Assembly (NCBI GenBank): GCA_903834765.1
Contig: CAILKE010000023.1
Coordinates: forward strand, 1-64,000
DNA length: 64,000 nt
Origin: an uncultured Bacteroidota bacterium
GTDB lineage: Bacteria > Bacteroidota > Bacteroidia > B-17B0 > Aurantibacillaceae
Direction: 5' to 3'
In this document: positions 16,315 through 25,944 of the stretch, one piece after another
Numbering within the stretch: position 1 is the stretch's first letter
How the letters are laid out: every line of letters starts with the position of its first letter
Notes under the pieces: generated by a model
The model's database searches: none
Seen by the model: only the letters and a program-made list of their open reading frames with translations
What the model was told of the DNA's origin: nothing
Translations under genes and position numbers: made by a program

Positions 16315-17709
16315 TTATTCTTTAATAAACTTCTGTATAATGTTACTGCCTTCTAATGTTATTAGATTCAAAAAATAAATTCCTTCTGAAAGATTAGAAA
16401 TATCAATGTAATTATTTTCAAAATTCGCATCAACCGTTTGCCCTATATAATTTGAGCATTTGATGGTTTTTATTTTTTCGGATGATTGGATAAATAAATG
16501 ATCAGTTGAAGGGTTTGGGTAAACAGAAATATTTTCATTGGAAATGCCAAATTCGTTTATGCCCACGCTAACACCATACTTAAATAATACGCCATTGCCA
16601 TTTGAGCCACCATAAGAAGTTGTTCCATAGATATATCCGTTTTCGTATAAGGGAGTTCCATTAGGGATAATGCCAACTGATGCTGATGAAGCAGGAAAAT
16701 TGTACAGTTGAGTATAAGCAGTTCCATCACTTTGAATCTTGAAAATATTTCCGTTTTGAGCTGGCCCTCCTGAACTTGTAAAACCATAAAGTGAACTGCC
16801 TACTAAAATAAGAGAACCAAAAGCCGTGGCTCCATCTGCATTACCAGAAAATGATTTCAATAATTGATACGACGAGCCATCAGGTTTGATTTTAAAGATT
16901 ACACCATTGCCATGTATTAAAGTTCCACCTTGTAGCGTCATTCCATAAAGATAAGTACCATCAGAAATAAGAGACCCAAATGGCATTTCACCATTTGGTA
17001 CATCATCAAAATCATATAATTTTACGTATCCAGTAGCATCGGTTTTAATTTTAAATAGTGTTCCCGAAGCGTTTGCACCTCCTAGTTGAGTAGTTCCATA
17101 TAAGTATGTGCCATCATAATATAGTGAGCCTTGAGGATTCGCGCCGGTGTTTCCGCTAAATTCAATCATCACAGAAAATAGTGAGCCATCTGGTTTAATT
17201 TTAAACAGTGTACCTGTACTTGCAGCTCCTCCTTGCAATGTCAATCCATACAGCCAGGTTCCATCGGAAATAAGATTTCCTTTTGGAAAGAATCCATTTC
17301 CTGCACCATTATACGTTCCAAAATCGTGAAGTTTAGTAAATGCTGTGCCATCTTTTTTAATTTTAAAAATAACGCCTCCATTATTTGCACCGCCAGAGCT
17401 TGTCATTCCGTAAAGAAAGCTTCCTTCCTTATAAAGTGAGCCGTGAGGATAACTACCATTTCCTCCTCCAAAATCAAAGAGTTTTAAATATCCTGTACCA
17501 TCTGGCTGTATTTTAAATACAGTTCCACTGTCGTGTATTCCGCCCTGATACGTCATTCCGTAATGGTAGATAGTGTCGGATATTACATCTCCATAAATTC
17601 GTTTACCATTAGATACCCCTGTAAAATCAAGAAGTTTGGCGTACTGGGCATTTACTTTTGGTAATAATAAGTTTAATGCAGCCAAAAAAATTATAATCTT
17701 TGTTTTCAT
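16315..17709 (-). CDS. Secreted GloVer-repeat protein with T9SS type A sorting domain
   Basis: A 464-residue protein with a signal peptide (KIIIFLAALNLLLPKVNAQ) followed by about nine tandem repeats of some 40 residues. Each has the pattern LYGMTxxGGxxxxGTxFKIxxDGT, the Gloeobacter/Verrucomicrobia (GloVer) tandem repeat, which probably folds as a propeller. The last 75 residues form a T9SS type A sorting domain (VYPNPSTDHLFIQSS ... ISNLSEGIYFLNL ... IQKFIKE), so it should be exported by the type IX system to the cell surface or medium. Function is not known for this repeat family. The next gene upstream on the same strand is also secreted, 69 bp away. Confidence 0.88.
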   Translation of the reverse strand: MKTKIIIFLAALNLLLPKVNAQYAKLLDFTGVSNGKRIYGDVISDTIYHYGMTYQGGIHDSGTVFKIQPDGTGYLKLFDFGGGNGSYPHGSLYKEGSFLYGMTSSGGANNGGVIFKIKKDGTAFTKLHDFGTYNGAGNGFFPKGNLISDGTWLYGLTLQGGAASTGTLFKIKPDGSLFSVMIEFSGNTGANPQGSLYYDGTYLYGTTQLGGANASGTLFKIKTDATGYVKLYDFDDVPNGEMPFGSLISDGTYLYGMTLQGGTLIHGNGVIFKIKPDGSSYQLLKSFSGNADGATAFGSLILVGSSLYGFTSSGGPAQNGNIFKIQSDGTAYTQLYNFPASSASVGIIPNGTPLYENGYIYGTTSYGGSNGNGVLFKYGVSVGINEFGISNENISVYPNPSTDHLFIQSSEKIKTIKCSNYIGQTVDANFENNYIDISNLSEGIYFLNLITLEGSNIIQKFIKE

Positions 17710-17778
17710 TTTAAGTTATAGTTTTAGTATTTTAATAAACATTAGATTTTTGAGCTTGTATTTTTTATTTTGATGAAT

Positions 17779-19461
17779 TTAATTCATCGTGTATTTTGCA
17801 AGCCACAGTTTTTTCTCTTTATCACTTCCAATGTAAATAATAGATTTATCCGCTTTGTTATAGATGTATGGAACTGTTTTGTTAAGTAAGAATTTTCGAT
17901 CTCCAATTATTTTATAATCTTCGATTGTATTTGTTGAAGCGTTTATTTTTATGATGCTAGGATAATAATTTGGATAAAAAGTAGGGCTACCATTATAAGC
18001 ATCAAAAAATGAGGCATATCCTTTTATTGCCTTTACTTCCATTAAATTCCAATAAAGTGTGGAGCCATTATTAGTACTTATAAAATCTTGAGGGATGGTG
18101 AACATCGTATTCATTTTGTCGGAAATAGATTCAGGCTGAATACCGTATTGCGCCTTTACATCGCCCATGTTACTTATTTGAAGGCAAACAACTTCTTTAT
18201 AAGCTTTTACTGAACTTTCGCCAAGTTTTACACGACCTAGTAATTGTCCTGAAATAAATACATCACCATTGCTATTCACATTAAAGTATTCTATTAAAAA
18301 CCTTTTTCCTTTATAAGATGGTGTTTTCTTTTTATTATCAGGTGTTTTTAAATTTTTAGCCAAATCTTCAATAGCAGTGTTTTTAATCCACTCAGTTTTA
18401 CCATTTTTAATTTTTATCATCGTGAAAAAATCCATTTCCATGTTTTCGGTTTTTGTTTCATATGTATCCATACGATAGTTTGATCCCCCAGTATAGCAGG
18501 GATTTTCAAGGGGAGAATATTCTTTGTATAATTGATCAAAAGTTTTTTCTTCTTTCGAATAGCTTCCGCAAAGATAAATGCTTCCATCATTTGCTTGTCC
18601 AAGACCAGTAATAATAAGGTTGGCAGATGGAGCATCAATTTTAAAATTTTCTTTTATAATTCCATTTTTATCTATTCTTAAGAAGGTGTATTTTTTATAA
18701 TCAATGGAACTGGTTTTATTAAAAGTTGGAGCAAAAACAAAAATCATATCACCATTATCTAGGGTTACATTATCCTCACCATCATTTGTTACTATATTTT
18801 CTTTTTTTGTAATATCACTGTAAACCAGTTGTGATGCTTCAAGAGGAAGAGCTATTTCTTTAGTTGTTAAATCTGGTTTTATTTCAAGTAAAATGAATTC
18901 TTTTTTAATTTTTTTATCTTCTCCCTTTGTTTCGCTAGATGTAAGCACCATCATTTTACCTGTTTCTTTTTCACGAAACGCATCATACCCACTGTATGCA
19001 CGCTTATCATCATTTGCCGGTTTTATTTCAATGCTCTCAATTCTTTTTCCGACGAAACGTTTTTTATCACTGTTCCATTCGTAATTATATGTTTGTTTAG
19101 TTAAGTAAAGTTTTGTACTTAAAATACTGAAAGAAGAACACCCTCCAACGGATGCATAAACGGATGTTTTGGTATAAGGAGATTTATCTACAATATTGAC
19201 TTTAGTTTCCTCATTTTTTATGAAGTTTAAATTTTTATCAAAAAAATATGTTTCATAAGAAGCATCAGCATCTTTTGAGCTTTTTTTGAATTTGTAAGTA
19301 ACTTCAATACCACCGGTTTCGGTATTTTGAATAGCATCATAAAAATATCCTTTTGAGGAATTTTTTGATAAATCCTGAGTCTTTTCTATAACAGTTTGAG
19401 AAAAGCATGTTACGTTAAACAATAAGGATATTGCGACTAATAATTTTTGTGTGTTGCTCAT
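17779..19461 (-). CDS. Secreted protein of unknown function (560 aa)
   Basis: I do not recognise a named family. The N-terminus (TQKLLVAISLLFNVTCFS, likely cleavage before QTVIEKTQ) is a clear signal peptide. The mature part is rich in predicted beta strands and Lys/Asp/Tyr, with recurring strand-turn units such as GDMIFVFAPTFNKT and GSIYLCGSYSKEEKT that suggest a beta-propeller-like fold. There is no T9SS sorting domain or lipobox, so a periplasmic location is likely. A good promoter lies 24-55 bp upstream. It precedes the GloVer-repeat gene by 69 bp. Confidence 0.7.
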   Translation of the reverse strand: MSNTQKLLVAISLLFNVTCFSQTVIEKTQDLSKNSSKGYFYDAIQNTETGGIEVTYKFKKSSKDADASYETYFFDKNLNFIKNEETKVNIVDKSPYTKTSVYASVGGCSSFSILSTKLYLTKQTYNYEWNSDKKRFVGKRIESIEIKPANDDKRAYSGYDAFREKETGKMMVLTSSETKGEDKKIKKEFILLEIKPDLTTKEIALPLEASQLVYSDITKKENIVTNDGEDNVTLDNGDMIFVFAPTFNKTSSIDYKKYTFLRIDKNGIIKENFKIDAPSANLIITGLGQANDGSIYLCGSYSKEEKTFDQLYKEYSPLENPCYTGGSNYRMDTYETKTENMEMDFFTMIKIKNGKTEWIKNTAIEDLAKNLKTPDNKKKTPSYKGKRFLIEYFNVNSNGDVFISGQLLGRVKLGESSVKAYKEVVCLQISNMGDVKAQYGIQPESISDKMNTMFTIPQDFISTNNGSTLYWNLMEVKAIKGYASFFDAYNGSPTFYPNYYPSIIKINASTNTIEDYKIIGDRKFLLNKTVPYIYNKADKSIIYIGSDKEKKLWLAKYTMN

Positions 19462-19484
19462 TTGATTAATTTTAATTGTTTGAG

Positions 19485-19516
19485 CAAAAATAAAGGGTTG
19501 TGATTTTTAATACAAT
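19485..19516 (-). promoter_or_regulatory. Bacteroidota-type promoter of the 560-aa secreted protein
   Basis: The minus strand reads ATTG (19513-19516), 20 bp, then TATTTTTG (19485-19492), which fits the TTTG / 19-21 bp / TAnnTTTG pattern with one mismatch. The -7 element ends 24 bp before the ATG at 19461. Confidence 0.6.
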
Positions 19517-19569
19517 CACCAAAAAGTAGTAATAACGATTCGAATTGTAAGTCCTGAAATTTTTAAAAT

Positions 19570-20193
19570 CTATTTTCGGAAAGTTTTATTTAAGGCTTCA
19601 GTTCTAGAATTAACTTGAAGTTTTTCGTATATATTACGGATATGGGTTCTTACAGTTTCTATACTAAGATAAAGTTTGGCTGAAATTTCTTTGTAACGAA
19701 GCCCTTTAGAAAGCAGTAAGATTATTTCTTGCTCTCTTTGAGAGAGTTTCTCTAATTCTAAATTTTTATCAACTTCTTGAAATGAGGTGATTATTTTCCT
19801 TGCTATATGACTAGTCATAGGAGAGCCTCCTCTATATACATCAATAATCGCTTCTAATATTTTAGATGGTTGCGTAGATTTTATAATATAGCCAGTTGCA
19901 CCAGATTTTAACGATTTAAAAACAGAGTCTGTATCTTCAAAAGATGTACACATTACAAATTGTGTATTCGCACAATTCGGCTTTAATTCATTAATACATT
20001 CGATTCCACTTTTTCCTGGCAGATGTATATCCATTAAAACAACATCTAAATTAAGTAAGGGAATCCTTTTTATTGCTTCTTCGGCTTTATTAAAAGTATC
20101 TTTACAACTAAACCCCTCACTATCATTTATTAATTTAGCGAGACTTTCATTTATTAGTTTATCGTCTTCAACAATTCCAACCTTTATTTCCAT
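19570..20193 (-). CDS. LuxR/NarL-type response regulator
   Basis: A 207-residue regulator with an N-terminal receiver domain and a C-terminal LuxR-type helix-turn-helix (LSQREQEIILLLSKGLRYKE ... LSIETVRTHIRNIYEKL). In the receiver the acidic pair is at residues 9-11, the phospho-acceptor is Asp55 in VVLMDIHLPG, and the conserved Lys is in GYIIKS. It lies 51 bp downstream of a histidine kinase on the same strand, and the pair almost certainly forms one two-component system. The genes next to it (secreted proteins) are possible targets, but no binding site can be shown. Confidence 0.92.
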   Translation of the reverse strand: MEIKVGIVEDDKLINESLAKLINDSEGFSCKDTFNKAEEAIKRIPLLNLDVVLMDIHLPGKSGIECINELKPNCANTQFVMCTSFEDTDSVFKSLKSGATGYIIKSTQPSKILEAIIDVYRGGSPMTSHIARKIITSFQEVDKNLELEKLSQREQEIILLLSKGLRYKEISAKLYLSIETVRTHIRNIYEKLQVNSRTEALNKTFRK

Positions 20194-20244
20194 TTCATAA
20201 AATTATATTAGAAATTGATTTTGTATATAACATTAAAGTAGTAA

Positions 20245-22143
20245 TTATAGTTTTATTATTTTGCTAAGTGGAATTAAAATACAGATTTTCGTACCCCGGT
20301 TTTGTTCGCTTTTTATTGTGAATTGTCCACCTATTTTTACCATACGATGCCTAATGTTTTTTAATCCATTTCCTTCCTTGTAGTTACTTATAGCAAACCC
20401 TTTTCCATTATCTTGAATTGAAATAATTAAATCGTTATTCCCGATGCTAACTTGCATAGTTACATTTAATGCTTTTGAATGTTTGGCAATATTATTTAAA
20501 CTTTCTTTAACAGCCATAAAAATTTCCCGATAACTTTCCTTTTCTATGATTACAGGTGATACTTCATCAGGATAAGATGACTTTAATTCTATAGATAAAT
20601 CATCTAGATAATCACTTGAATACTCTCGAACTCTTGCAATTAAATTCTCCAGAGTTGTATTTTCAGGATCAAGTACCCAAATTAAATCACGCATATTTTC
20701 CAATAATTTTTTAGCAGTTTCTGAAATTGCCTTTGTATTTCCTGACATTGTTGATTCTAGCACATTATCATTTGCTATTTTCTCACTTAAAAAATTTATT
20801 TTCGACAACCCTGATCCAAAATCATCGTGTATGTCCCTTGCAATTCGTAAGCGTTCATATTGTTGCGCCTCTAATTTTTCAACAATTCTCATTTGTTCTT
20901 GCAGAAGCCTTTCAGATATTAATAGTTCTTTTTGTTTATTGTTTTCTTCTTTTAATAAATTAATTTTATTTGCAAGTGCTAAAGAAAAAAAGATCATATC
21001 TATGGTATTTCCAAGTTCCATAGGATATGTTTTAAAATCAAATGGAAAAACATTAAATTTATCTTGAATAAGAAAAATAATTGTACCTATTGATGAAAAA
21101 ATAATTCCAGTAAGAAAATATTTTGCAGTTTTAAATCCTTTCATAAAAGCTATTAATCCTGAAAATAAAGCTGTGCTTAAGAAAATAATCCCCAAAATGC
21201 TTGTTAAAAACCAACCGGTATTTGATTCAATAATATGAAGTAAAGTTGATAAAAGAACTAGTATCGAAATTAAATTTAGTACATTTATAAAGAGATGAAG
21301 CTTAGGAAAGTTAATTCTAGTATTTAAAAATGATTGTGTAAAAACCAAAATCCAAAATCCACAAAACACATCATTAAAAGGTATTTTACTAAAAAGAATC
21401 TGTAATTTTGGATGCTCAGGCCAAAGATATTCAAAATCAAATCTATAATTTGCCATAAAAATTAAACCCATAGAGATCAGTAACATCACATAATAAAAAT
21501 AACTTTTATCTCTTAATGAAAAAAATAAAAACAAATTATACAATGCCATTACGAGCACAATACCAAAAAACATTCCTTGAACTATTTTTATTTCAGCTAA
21601 ATCAACTAAATACTCGGATTTGAATATTATATCCTGAGTGAAATATTTAGGTTTTGCCCAGCTTCCAGTATATTCAAATCTCACATAAAAGATTTGTTCA
21701 GTACCCTCCTTAAGTAATATATTAACAGCTGAATATGGACTTTGAAAATCTTTCTGTGAGACAGGGATTAGTGAGCCAGTTTGTTTATGAAAAACTTTTT
21801 TAGTACTTACCTCATAAAAATCAATTTTTTCCCATCTAGAATTAAAAAAAAGCAGTAATTCTTTATCCTGAACAAAACCATTTTTTAAAGCAAAACGTAT
21901 CCAAAATACATTTTTTTTCTTGTGAAAATTTAGTGGATTCTCATCTTCATTATATGCGAAAAATTGTGTAGAATCAATCAGAATCTTTTCTAATGATATT
22001 ATTTGGTCAATGTCTTTATATTTTTCAATATTATTTGATATATCAAAATGAGTTGATTTTTCAGAAATCAGTAAAGGCTCAGATGCAAACAACTTAAAAG
22101 AAAATAGATTCAGAAAAATAATATAAATGAAAATGTTTTTCAT
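20245..22143 (-). CDS. 7TM-DISM sensor histidine kinase (HisKA_3 type)
   Basis: A 632-residue membrane kinase. A signal sequence is followed by a periplasmic 7TMR-DISM extracellular domain (residues about 25-170, with the VFWIRFALKNG block). Seven transmembrane helices lie at about 185-390, then a coiled coil with a HisKA_3 phospho-acceptor site in ERLRIARDIHDDFGSGLSKI, and a HATPase_c domain with the N-box (MAVKESLNNIAKHS) and G-boxes (IQDNGKGF, GNGLKNIRHR). Such kinases sense extracellular, often carbohydrate-related, ligands. It is paired with the LuxR-type regulator downstream. About 380 bp upstream on the same strand is a decayed fragment of another kinase. Confidence 0.92.
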   Translation of the reverse strand: MKNIFIYIIFLNLFSFKLFASEPLLISEKSTHFDISNNIEKYKDIDQIISLEKILIDSTQFFAYNEDENPLNFHKKKNVFWIRFALKNGFVQDKELLLFFNSRWEKIDFYEVSTKKVFHKQTGSLIPVSQKDFQSPYSAVNILLKEGTEQIFYVRFEYTGSWAKPKYFTQDIIFKSEYLVDLAEIKIVQGMFFGIVLVMALYNLFLFFSLRDKSYFYYVMLLISMGLIFMANYRFDFEYLWPEHPKLQILFSKIPFNDVFCGFWILVFTQSFLNTRINFPKLHLFINVLNLISILVLLSTLLHIIESNTGWFLTSILGIIFLSTALFSGLIAFMKGFKTAKYFLTGIIFSSIGTIIFLIQDKFNVFPFDFKTYPMELGNTIDMIFFSLALANKINLLKEENNKQKELLISERLLQEQMRIVEKLEAQQYERLRIARDIHDDFGSGLSKINFLSEKIANDNVLESTMSGNTKAISETAKKLLENMRDLIWVLDPENTTLENLIARVREYSSDYLDDLSIELKSSYPDEVSPVIIEKESYREIFMAVKESLNNIAKHSKALNVTMQVSIGNNDLIISIQDNGKGFAISNYKEGNGLKNIRHRMVKIGGQFTIKSEQNRGTKICILIPLSKIIKL

Positions 22144-23188
22144 GAAGAAGCTTTTGAAATTTATGTTGAACTAAAAATAATAGACTAATAAAAATCGATT
22201 GAAAACTCTAATCTATTTGTCGTGAATCATATCTTGAAATAAATATATTTAACTCTAATTAAACAATAACTCGAGGCAATTTACTAAAAATTCTATAATT
22301 GAGGCAGTTAGAAAGTAGAAATATTGCTTTTGAAAATGAAATATCATTGCTGTCAGATAAAACACGAATTAAACCATTAACCTTTATAGAGGTTAATTTT
22401 CCTCAACCGAGGCTACCATGTATCAAATAAGTTTAATTGAGTTTGATTGGTGTTGTTTTAAATATTTCAATTTACTTTTGGATTTTTGGAAATTTGAATA
22501 AGTTGATGTAAGTCAGTAATTATTTTATTTCTATATTTTGAAATGGAATTGTTATTATAAGAGAGGTTTCTTTATCAATTTGTGATGAAATATTAGTTAT
22601 AGCTCCTTATTAATTCTCTTTGTTTTAAATTTCCTAAGCCATTACCTTTCTCATGATTAATATAATATTATATACTTTTTACAAGGTGTTCGTTCTTTTA
22701 TTTGAATAGTAGATTTGGTTACTATATCGTGTAATGCGTAAAGCGATTTTTCATAATTGCTTGTATTATAATCGTAAATACCAATTTCAAATTCCAGCTT
22801 TAAATTTTATGGATGATTTTTAAATTCAAAATTAAGGCTGTTAATATTATATAATTGAGCAAAAGAAAACAATTAGATGATTAAAAAATTGAAAATAAGT
22901 GTATGTTTTTTCGCATAGTATTAGATGTTAAATAAAAAGAAATGTAATAAATTCATAATACAGTCCATTATTAATTAAAGCATACTTTCAGTTTTCTGTT
23001 TTTATAATCAACATTGGTTTAATCGAACTCACATTAATAAATTATGTTATTATTTATGAAATTTCAAGAATGATTCCATTACTGAGTTAGCATTCAAGAC
23101 GTCTTTTAGATATTAAAAGAGTACTTTTAAGTCATATATTTCAAGTTAAGCACAAAATAAATAACTTTACCACTTTAATACTTTTAAA
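22144..23188. other. 1045-bp AT-rich gap between histidine kinase and hutI
   Basis: No intact gene is visible on either strand. The middle (22520-22860) keeps the broken C-terminus of a histidine kinase on the minus strand. A small hairpin, ATTAACCT/AGGTTAAT, lies near 22377-22398. The remaining stretches (22144-22376 and 22861-23188) show no recognisable coding remnant or repeat. Confidence 0.5.
22520..22860 (-). pseudogene. Remnant of a histidine kinase ATPase domain
   Basis: Three minus-strand pieces in different frames still read as a HATPase_c domain. The first is a strand segment LKLEFEIGIYDYN. The second is the G2-box NHEKGNGLGNLKQRELI. The third is the C-terminal strand pair SSQIDKETSLIITIPF, ending at a stop at 22520-22522. 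Frameshifts and stops separate them, and the start and phospho-acceptor region are unrecognisable. The match to GNGLxNxxxR and to the terminal TxxxIxIP pattern is good, so the origin is fairly clear although the boundaries are not. It may be an old duplicate of a HisKA_3-type kinase. Confidence 0.55.
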
Positions 23189-24439
23189 ATGAATACAAAA
23201 CTTCTCATTAAAAACATAAAAAGCTTAGTCCAAGTGCGCGAACCAAATTTCTTAAAAGTAAGTGGTGCAGGTATGAAAGTATTACCATGTATTGAAAATG
23301 CTTGGATGGCTATTGATAATGGGATTATTGCGGATTATGGTTCTATGGAAGATTTTCCAGGAATAGAAGATTGGAAAGGTATAGAAATAATCGATTGCGA
23401 AGGAAAATTGATTTTGCCTTGTTACGCTGATAGCCACACACATATAGTATATGCTGGTAATAGAGAAGGAGAGTTTGTGGATAGAATCAACGGATTGAGC
23501 TACGAAGAAATTTTTGAACGAGGCGGAGGCATTTTAAATTCAGCTAAAAAATTAAGTGAAGCTAGCGAAGACGAATTATTTGAGCAAGCTATGGTTCGTT
23601 TAAAAGAAGTAATTAGTCAAGGTACCGGTAGTATCGAAATAAAAAGCGGTTATGGTTTAAGTGTGGAGAGCGAATTAAAAATGTTACGTGTAATCAAACG
23701 GATTAAAGATTTGAATATACTCCCTGTGAAGGCCACATTTTTAGGAGCTCACGCATTACCTTTAGAATTTAAAAATGATAAAGAAGGTTACATTAATTTA
23801 ATTGTGAATGAGATGTTACCTATAATTGCTGCCGAGAAACTAGCTGATTTTATTGATGTGTTTTGTGAGCAAAATTATTTCACTTACGAAGAAACCAAAC
23901 AGATTTTAGAAGCAGGTAAAAAGCATGGCTTGATGGCTAAAGTACATGCTGAGCAATTAAGTCATTTTGGTGGCATCAAAGCAGGCGTGGAGTGTGGCGC
24001 TATTAGTGTCGATCATTTAGAATTTTGTGATGATACAGATATTGCATTATTAAAACAATCAAACACCATGGCAACAGTGCTTCCAGGAGCAGCTTTCTTT
24101 TTAAGTTTACCGTTACCACCAGCTCGTAAAATGATTGATGCAGGCTTGCCAATAGCCTTTGCGAGTGATTTTAACCCGGGATCATGCCCAAGTGGTAATA
24201 TGAATTTTATGATGAGTTTAGGTTGTGTACAATATAAATTAACACCCGAAGAGGTTATTAATGCCTGTACGATAAACTCTGCCTATGCTATGAATGCCTC
24301 TCACGAAGTTGGTAGTATTACCATTGGCAAAAAAGCTAATTTCTTTATTACGAAGCCAATTAGTTCTTATGGTTTTATACCGTATTCGTATGGAAGCAAT
24401 TTAATAGAAAGCGTTTATTTAAGTGGAGTAAAGCAGTAG
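23189..24439 (+). CDS. hutI: Imidazolonepropionase
   Basis: A 416-residue amidohydrolase with the metal-binding HxH at His83/His85 in DSHTHIVYAGNRE, the following GLSYEEIFERGGGILNSAK block typical of HutI, GTGSIEIKSGYGL, and AFASDFNPGSCPSGNM near the C-terminal metal site. It hydrolyses 4-imidazolone-5-propanoate to N-formimino-L-glutamate in histidine breakdown. The other hut genes are not in this window. A long inverted repeat follows the gene. Confidence 0.95.
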   Translation: MNTKLLIKNIKSLVQVREPNFLKVSGAGMKVLPCIENAWMAIDNGIIADYGSMEDFPGIEDWKGIEIIDCEGKLILPCYADSHTHIVYAGNREGEFVDRINGLSYEEIFERGGGILNSAKKLSEASEDELFEQAMVRLKEVISQGTGSIEIKSGYGLSVESELKMLRVIKRIKDLNILPVKATFLGAHALPLEFKNDKEGYINLIVNEMLPIIAAEKLADFIDVFCEQNYFTYEETKQILEAGKKHGLMAKVHAEQLSHFGGIKAGVECGAISVDHLEFCDDTDIALLKQSNTMATVLPGAAFFLSLPLPPARKMIDAGLPIAFASDFNPGSCPSGNMNFMMSLGCVQYKLTPEEVINACTINSAYAMNASHEVGSITIGKKANFFITKPISSYGFIPYSYGSNLIESVYLSGVKQ

Positions 24440-24451
24440 AATTAGATTTGT

Positions 24452-24550
24452 TTAACCGCAGAGAAAGCTAAGGATCTGGCAGAGGTTCGGTGAGTTGTAT
24501 GTTTATTAACTAATTTTATTTCTCTTTTTTCTCTGCGCCTCTGCGGTTAA
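24452..24550. repeat. Inverted repeat TTAACCGCAGAG ... CTCTGCGGTTAA
   Basis: Perfect 12-bp arms at 24452-24463 and 24539-24550 enclose 75 bp between hutI and the convergent NlpC/P60 gene. An imperfect internal pairing (GCAGAG with CTCTGC at 24531-24536) is also possible. I recall ACCGCAGAG-type sequences as dispersed repeats in other genomes. Here it could also slow transcription from both sides. Confidence 0.6.
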
Positions 24551-24554
24551 TAAA

Positions 24555-25091
24555 TTATTTCACCCTTCCCGCGCTCATAAAATATTTTTTGAAATAGGGT
24601 TCATTCAAATCGCTTATCATGACGCCCTTTTTGCTGGATGCATGTACAAATTTATTATTCTGCAAATAAACACCTACATGCGATACATTTTTAGAATCGA
24701 TATTAAAAAAAACCAAATCACCTTCTTTTAAATTTGAAACGGAAATTTTTTTTACTTCATCTATTAAAATTTTTGTTGTTGGTGATATTTTTTTTTGATA
24801 CACACTATTGTAAAGTGTAGATGCAAGTCCTGAACAATCAATACCCCCTTTATCTTTACCTGCATATTTATAAGGCACACCATACCACTCATTAATGAAT
24901 TGATATAGTTTTTGATTGGTAATAGCTGATTCAGAAACACCGAGTTTCTCAGCATATTTTTTTTTCAAAGACGATGAAGCTGTTTCTTTTTTTGGTTCTG
25001 TATTTCCTGTACTTAATGTTTGATGCTGTTTACAGGCTGTAATATAAATAAGCGCTAAGCCTACTAAATTATATTTTAAGAACCTCTTCAT
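24555..25091 (-). CDS. NlpC/P60 family lipoprotein (peptidoglycan hydrolase)
   Basis: A 178-residue protein with a signal peptide ending in YITAC (Cys20, lipobox). After a short linker comes an NlpC/P60 domain: WYGVPYKYAGKDKGGIDCSGL (catalytic Cys86) and VSHVGVYLQNNKFVHASSKKGV with the catalytic His. These enzymes cut the gamma-D-Glu-diaminopimelate or related bonds of cell-wall peptides. The position of the lipobox implies a membrane-anchored enzyme facing the periplasm. It is followed 72 bp upstream by a PAP2-like membrane protein gene on the same strand. Confidence 0.92.
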   Translation of the reverse strand: MKRFLKYNLVGLALIYITACKQHQTLSTGNTEPKKETASSSLKKKYAEKLGVSESAITNQKLYQFINEWYGVPYKYAGKDKGGIDCSGLASTLYNSVYQKKISPTTKILIDEVKKISVSNLKEGDLVFFNIDSKNVSHVGVYLQNNKFVHASSKKGVMISDLNEPYFKKYFMSAGRVK

Positions 25092-25162
25092 GCCTTATAA
25101 AGATATAGCAGTGCCTCATTAATAAAAGGTTATGAAAGAGAATGTTTTAGACAATACTCTGT

Positions 25163-25816
25163 TTAAAGTATTTCAGAAGTCGCAGCCTCTTCCTCTTTAT
25201 AATAGTGTTTAGAAAACTTGGTAATTAATCGATAAGCAAAATACGCGAAAATAGGTGCCGCAATTACATCATAGCTATAATGCACATGTTGCACCAAAAC
25301 TCCTATTGATACGGTGATAGCCGCTACTAAAAAAGTGTATTTTAAAAATTTATGTTCTGTGAAAAAATAAAATAAAAATAGAGTCGCCGCGTGCCCGCTA
25401 AAAAACAGATCTTTTAAATTCTCACTACCTGCATAAATTGAGTTGTTTAAAAATTCATCATGTAAGGGAATATGCTCTAATGGTGGTTCTAATGGCACAA
25501 AAAACAGGGTGGCAATTCTTAGTAGAGTTAATGAACCATACATTTGAATAAAATGTAAAAATTTGTAGGGCGAATGAAAGGCATAAACTATACCTGCAAC
25601 TGCAGCCGAGTAGGTAATAAAAAAGATAAAATATGAAACATCTCTTGGCTTTAAGAAATTAAGAATAGGATCGTAAAAAGTATGCCCTTGTCTATTTTCT
25701 ATATAGGCTAAAAACGATGCAAATCCTGTCAATATGAGCAATAACACAATCAATGAAGCGATAAATCTTCCTCTAAAGTGCTTATTTGCTAAAGCTATTT
25801 TCCAGTTATAAAACAT
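25163..25816 (-). CDS. PAP2/sphingomyelin synthase-like membrane phosphatase
   Basis: A 217-residue protein with five or six hydrophobic segments. It has the catalytic pair of histidine motifs seen in the PAP2_C group: FFSGHAATLF (residues about 137-147) and VQHVHYSYDVIAAP (about 177-190). Members transfer or remove phospho-head groups from lipids, and several resemble sphingomyelin or inositol-phosphorylceramide synthases. The charged C-terminal tail (HYYKEEEAATSEIL) is cytoplasmic by the positive-inside rule. Substrate unknown; a lipid phosphatase is the safer reading. Confidence 0.75.
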   Translation of the reverse strand: MFYNWKIALANKHFRGRFIASLIVLLLILTGFASFLAYIENRQGHTFYDPILNFLKPRDVSYFIFFITYSAAVAGIVYAFHSPYKFLHFIQMYGSLTLLRIATLFFVPLEPPLEHIPLHDEFLNNSIYAGSENLKDLFFSGHAATLFLFYFFTEHKFLKYTFLVAAITVSIGVLVQHVHYSYDVIAAPIFAYFAYRLITKFSKHYYKEEEAATSEIL

Positions 25817-25888
25817 CTTAATACAAGTATAAGCTATTTAATAGTTTTTTTAGTTTTTTGGACTATTCAACAGTAATTCCTTATTAAC

Positions 25889-25922
25889 AAAAAAACCTTT
25901 TAATATAGACTAAAAGGTTTTT
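25889..25922 (-). terminator. Intrinsic terminator of the ferredoxin gene
   Basis: Perfect 12-bp arms 25891-25902 and 25911-25922 (AAAAACCTTTTA and its complement) with an 8-nt loop. An A run at the left end gives T residues on the minus strand. It lies 22 bp past the ferredoxin stop. Confidence 0.85.
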
Positions 25923-25944
25923 TTATTATGTTGAAAAAGCACAT

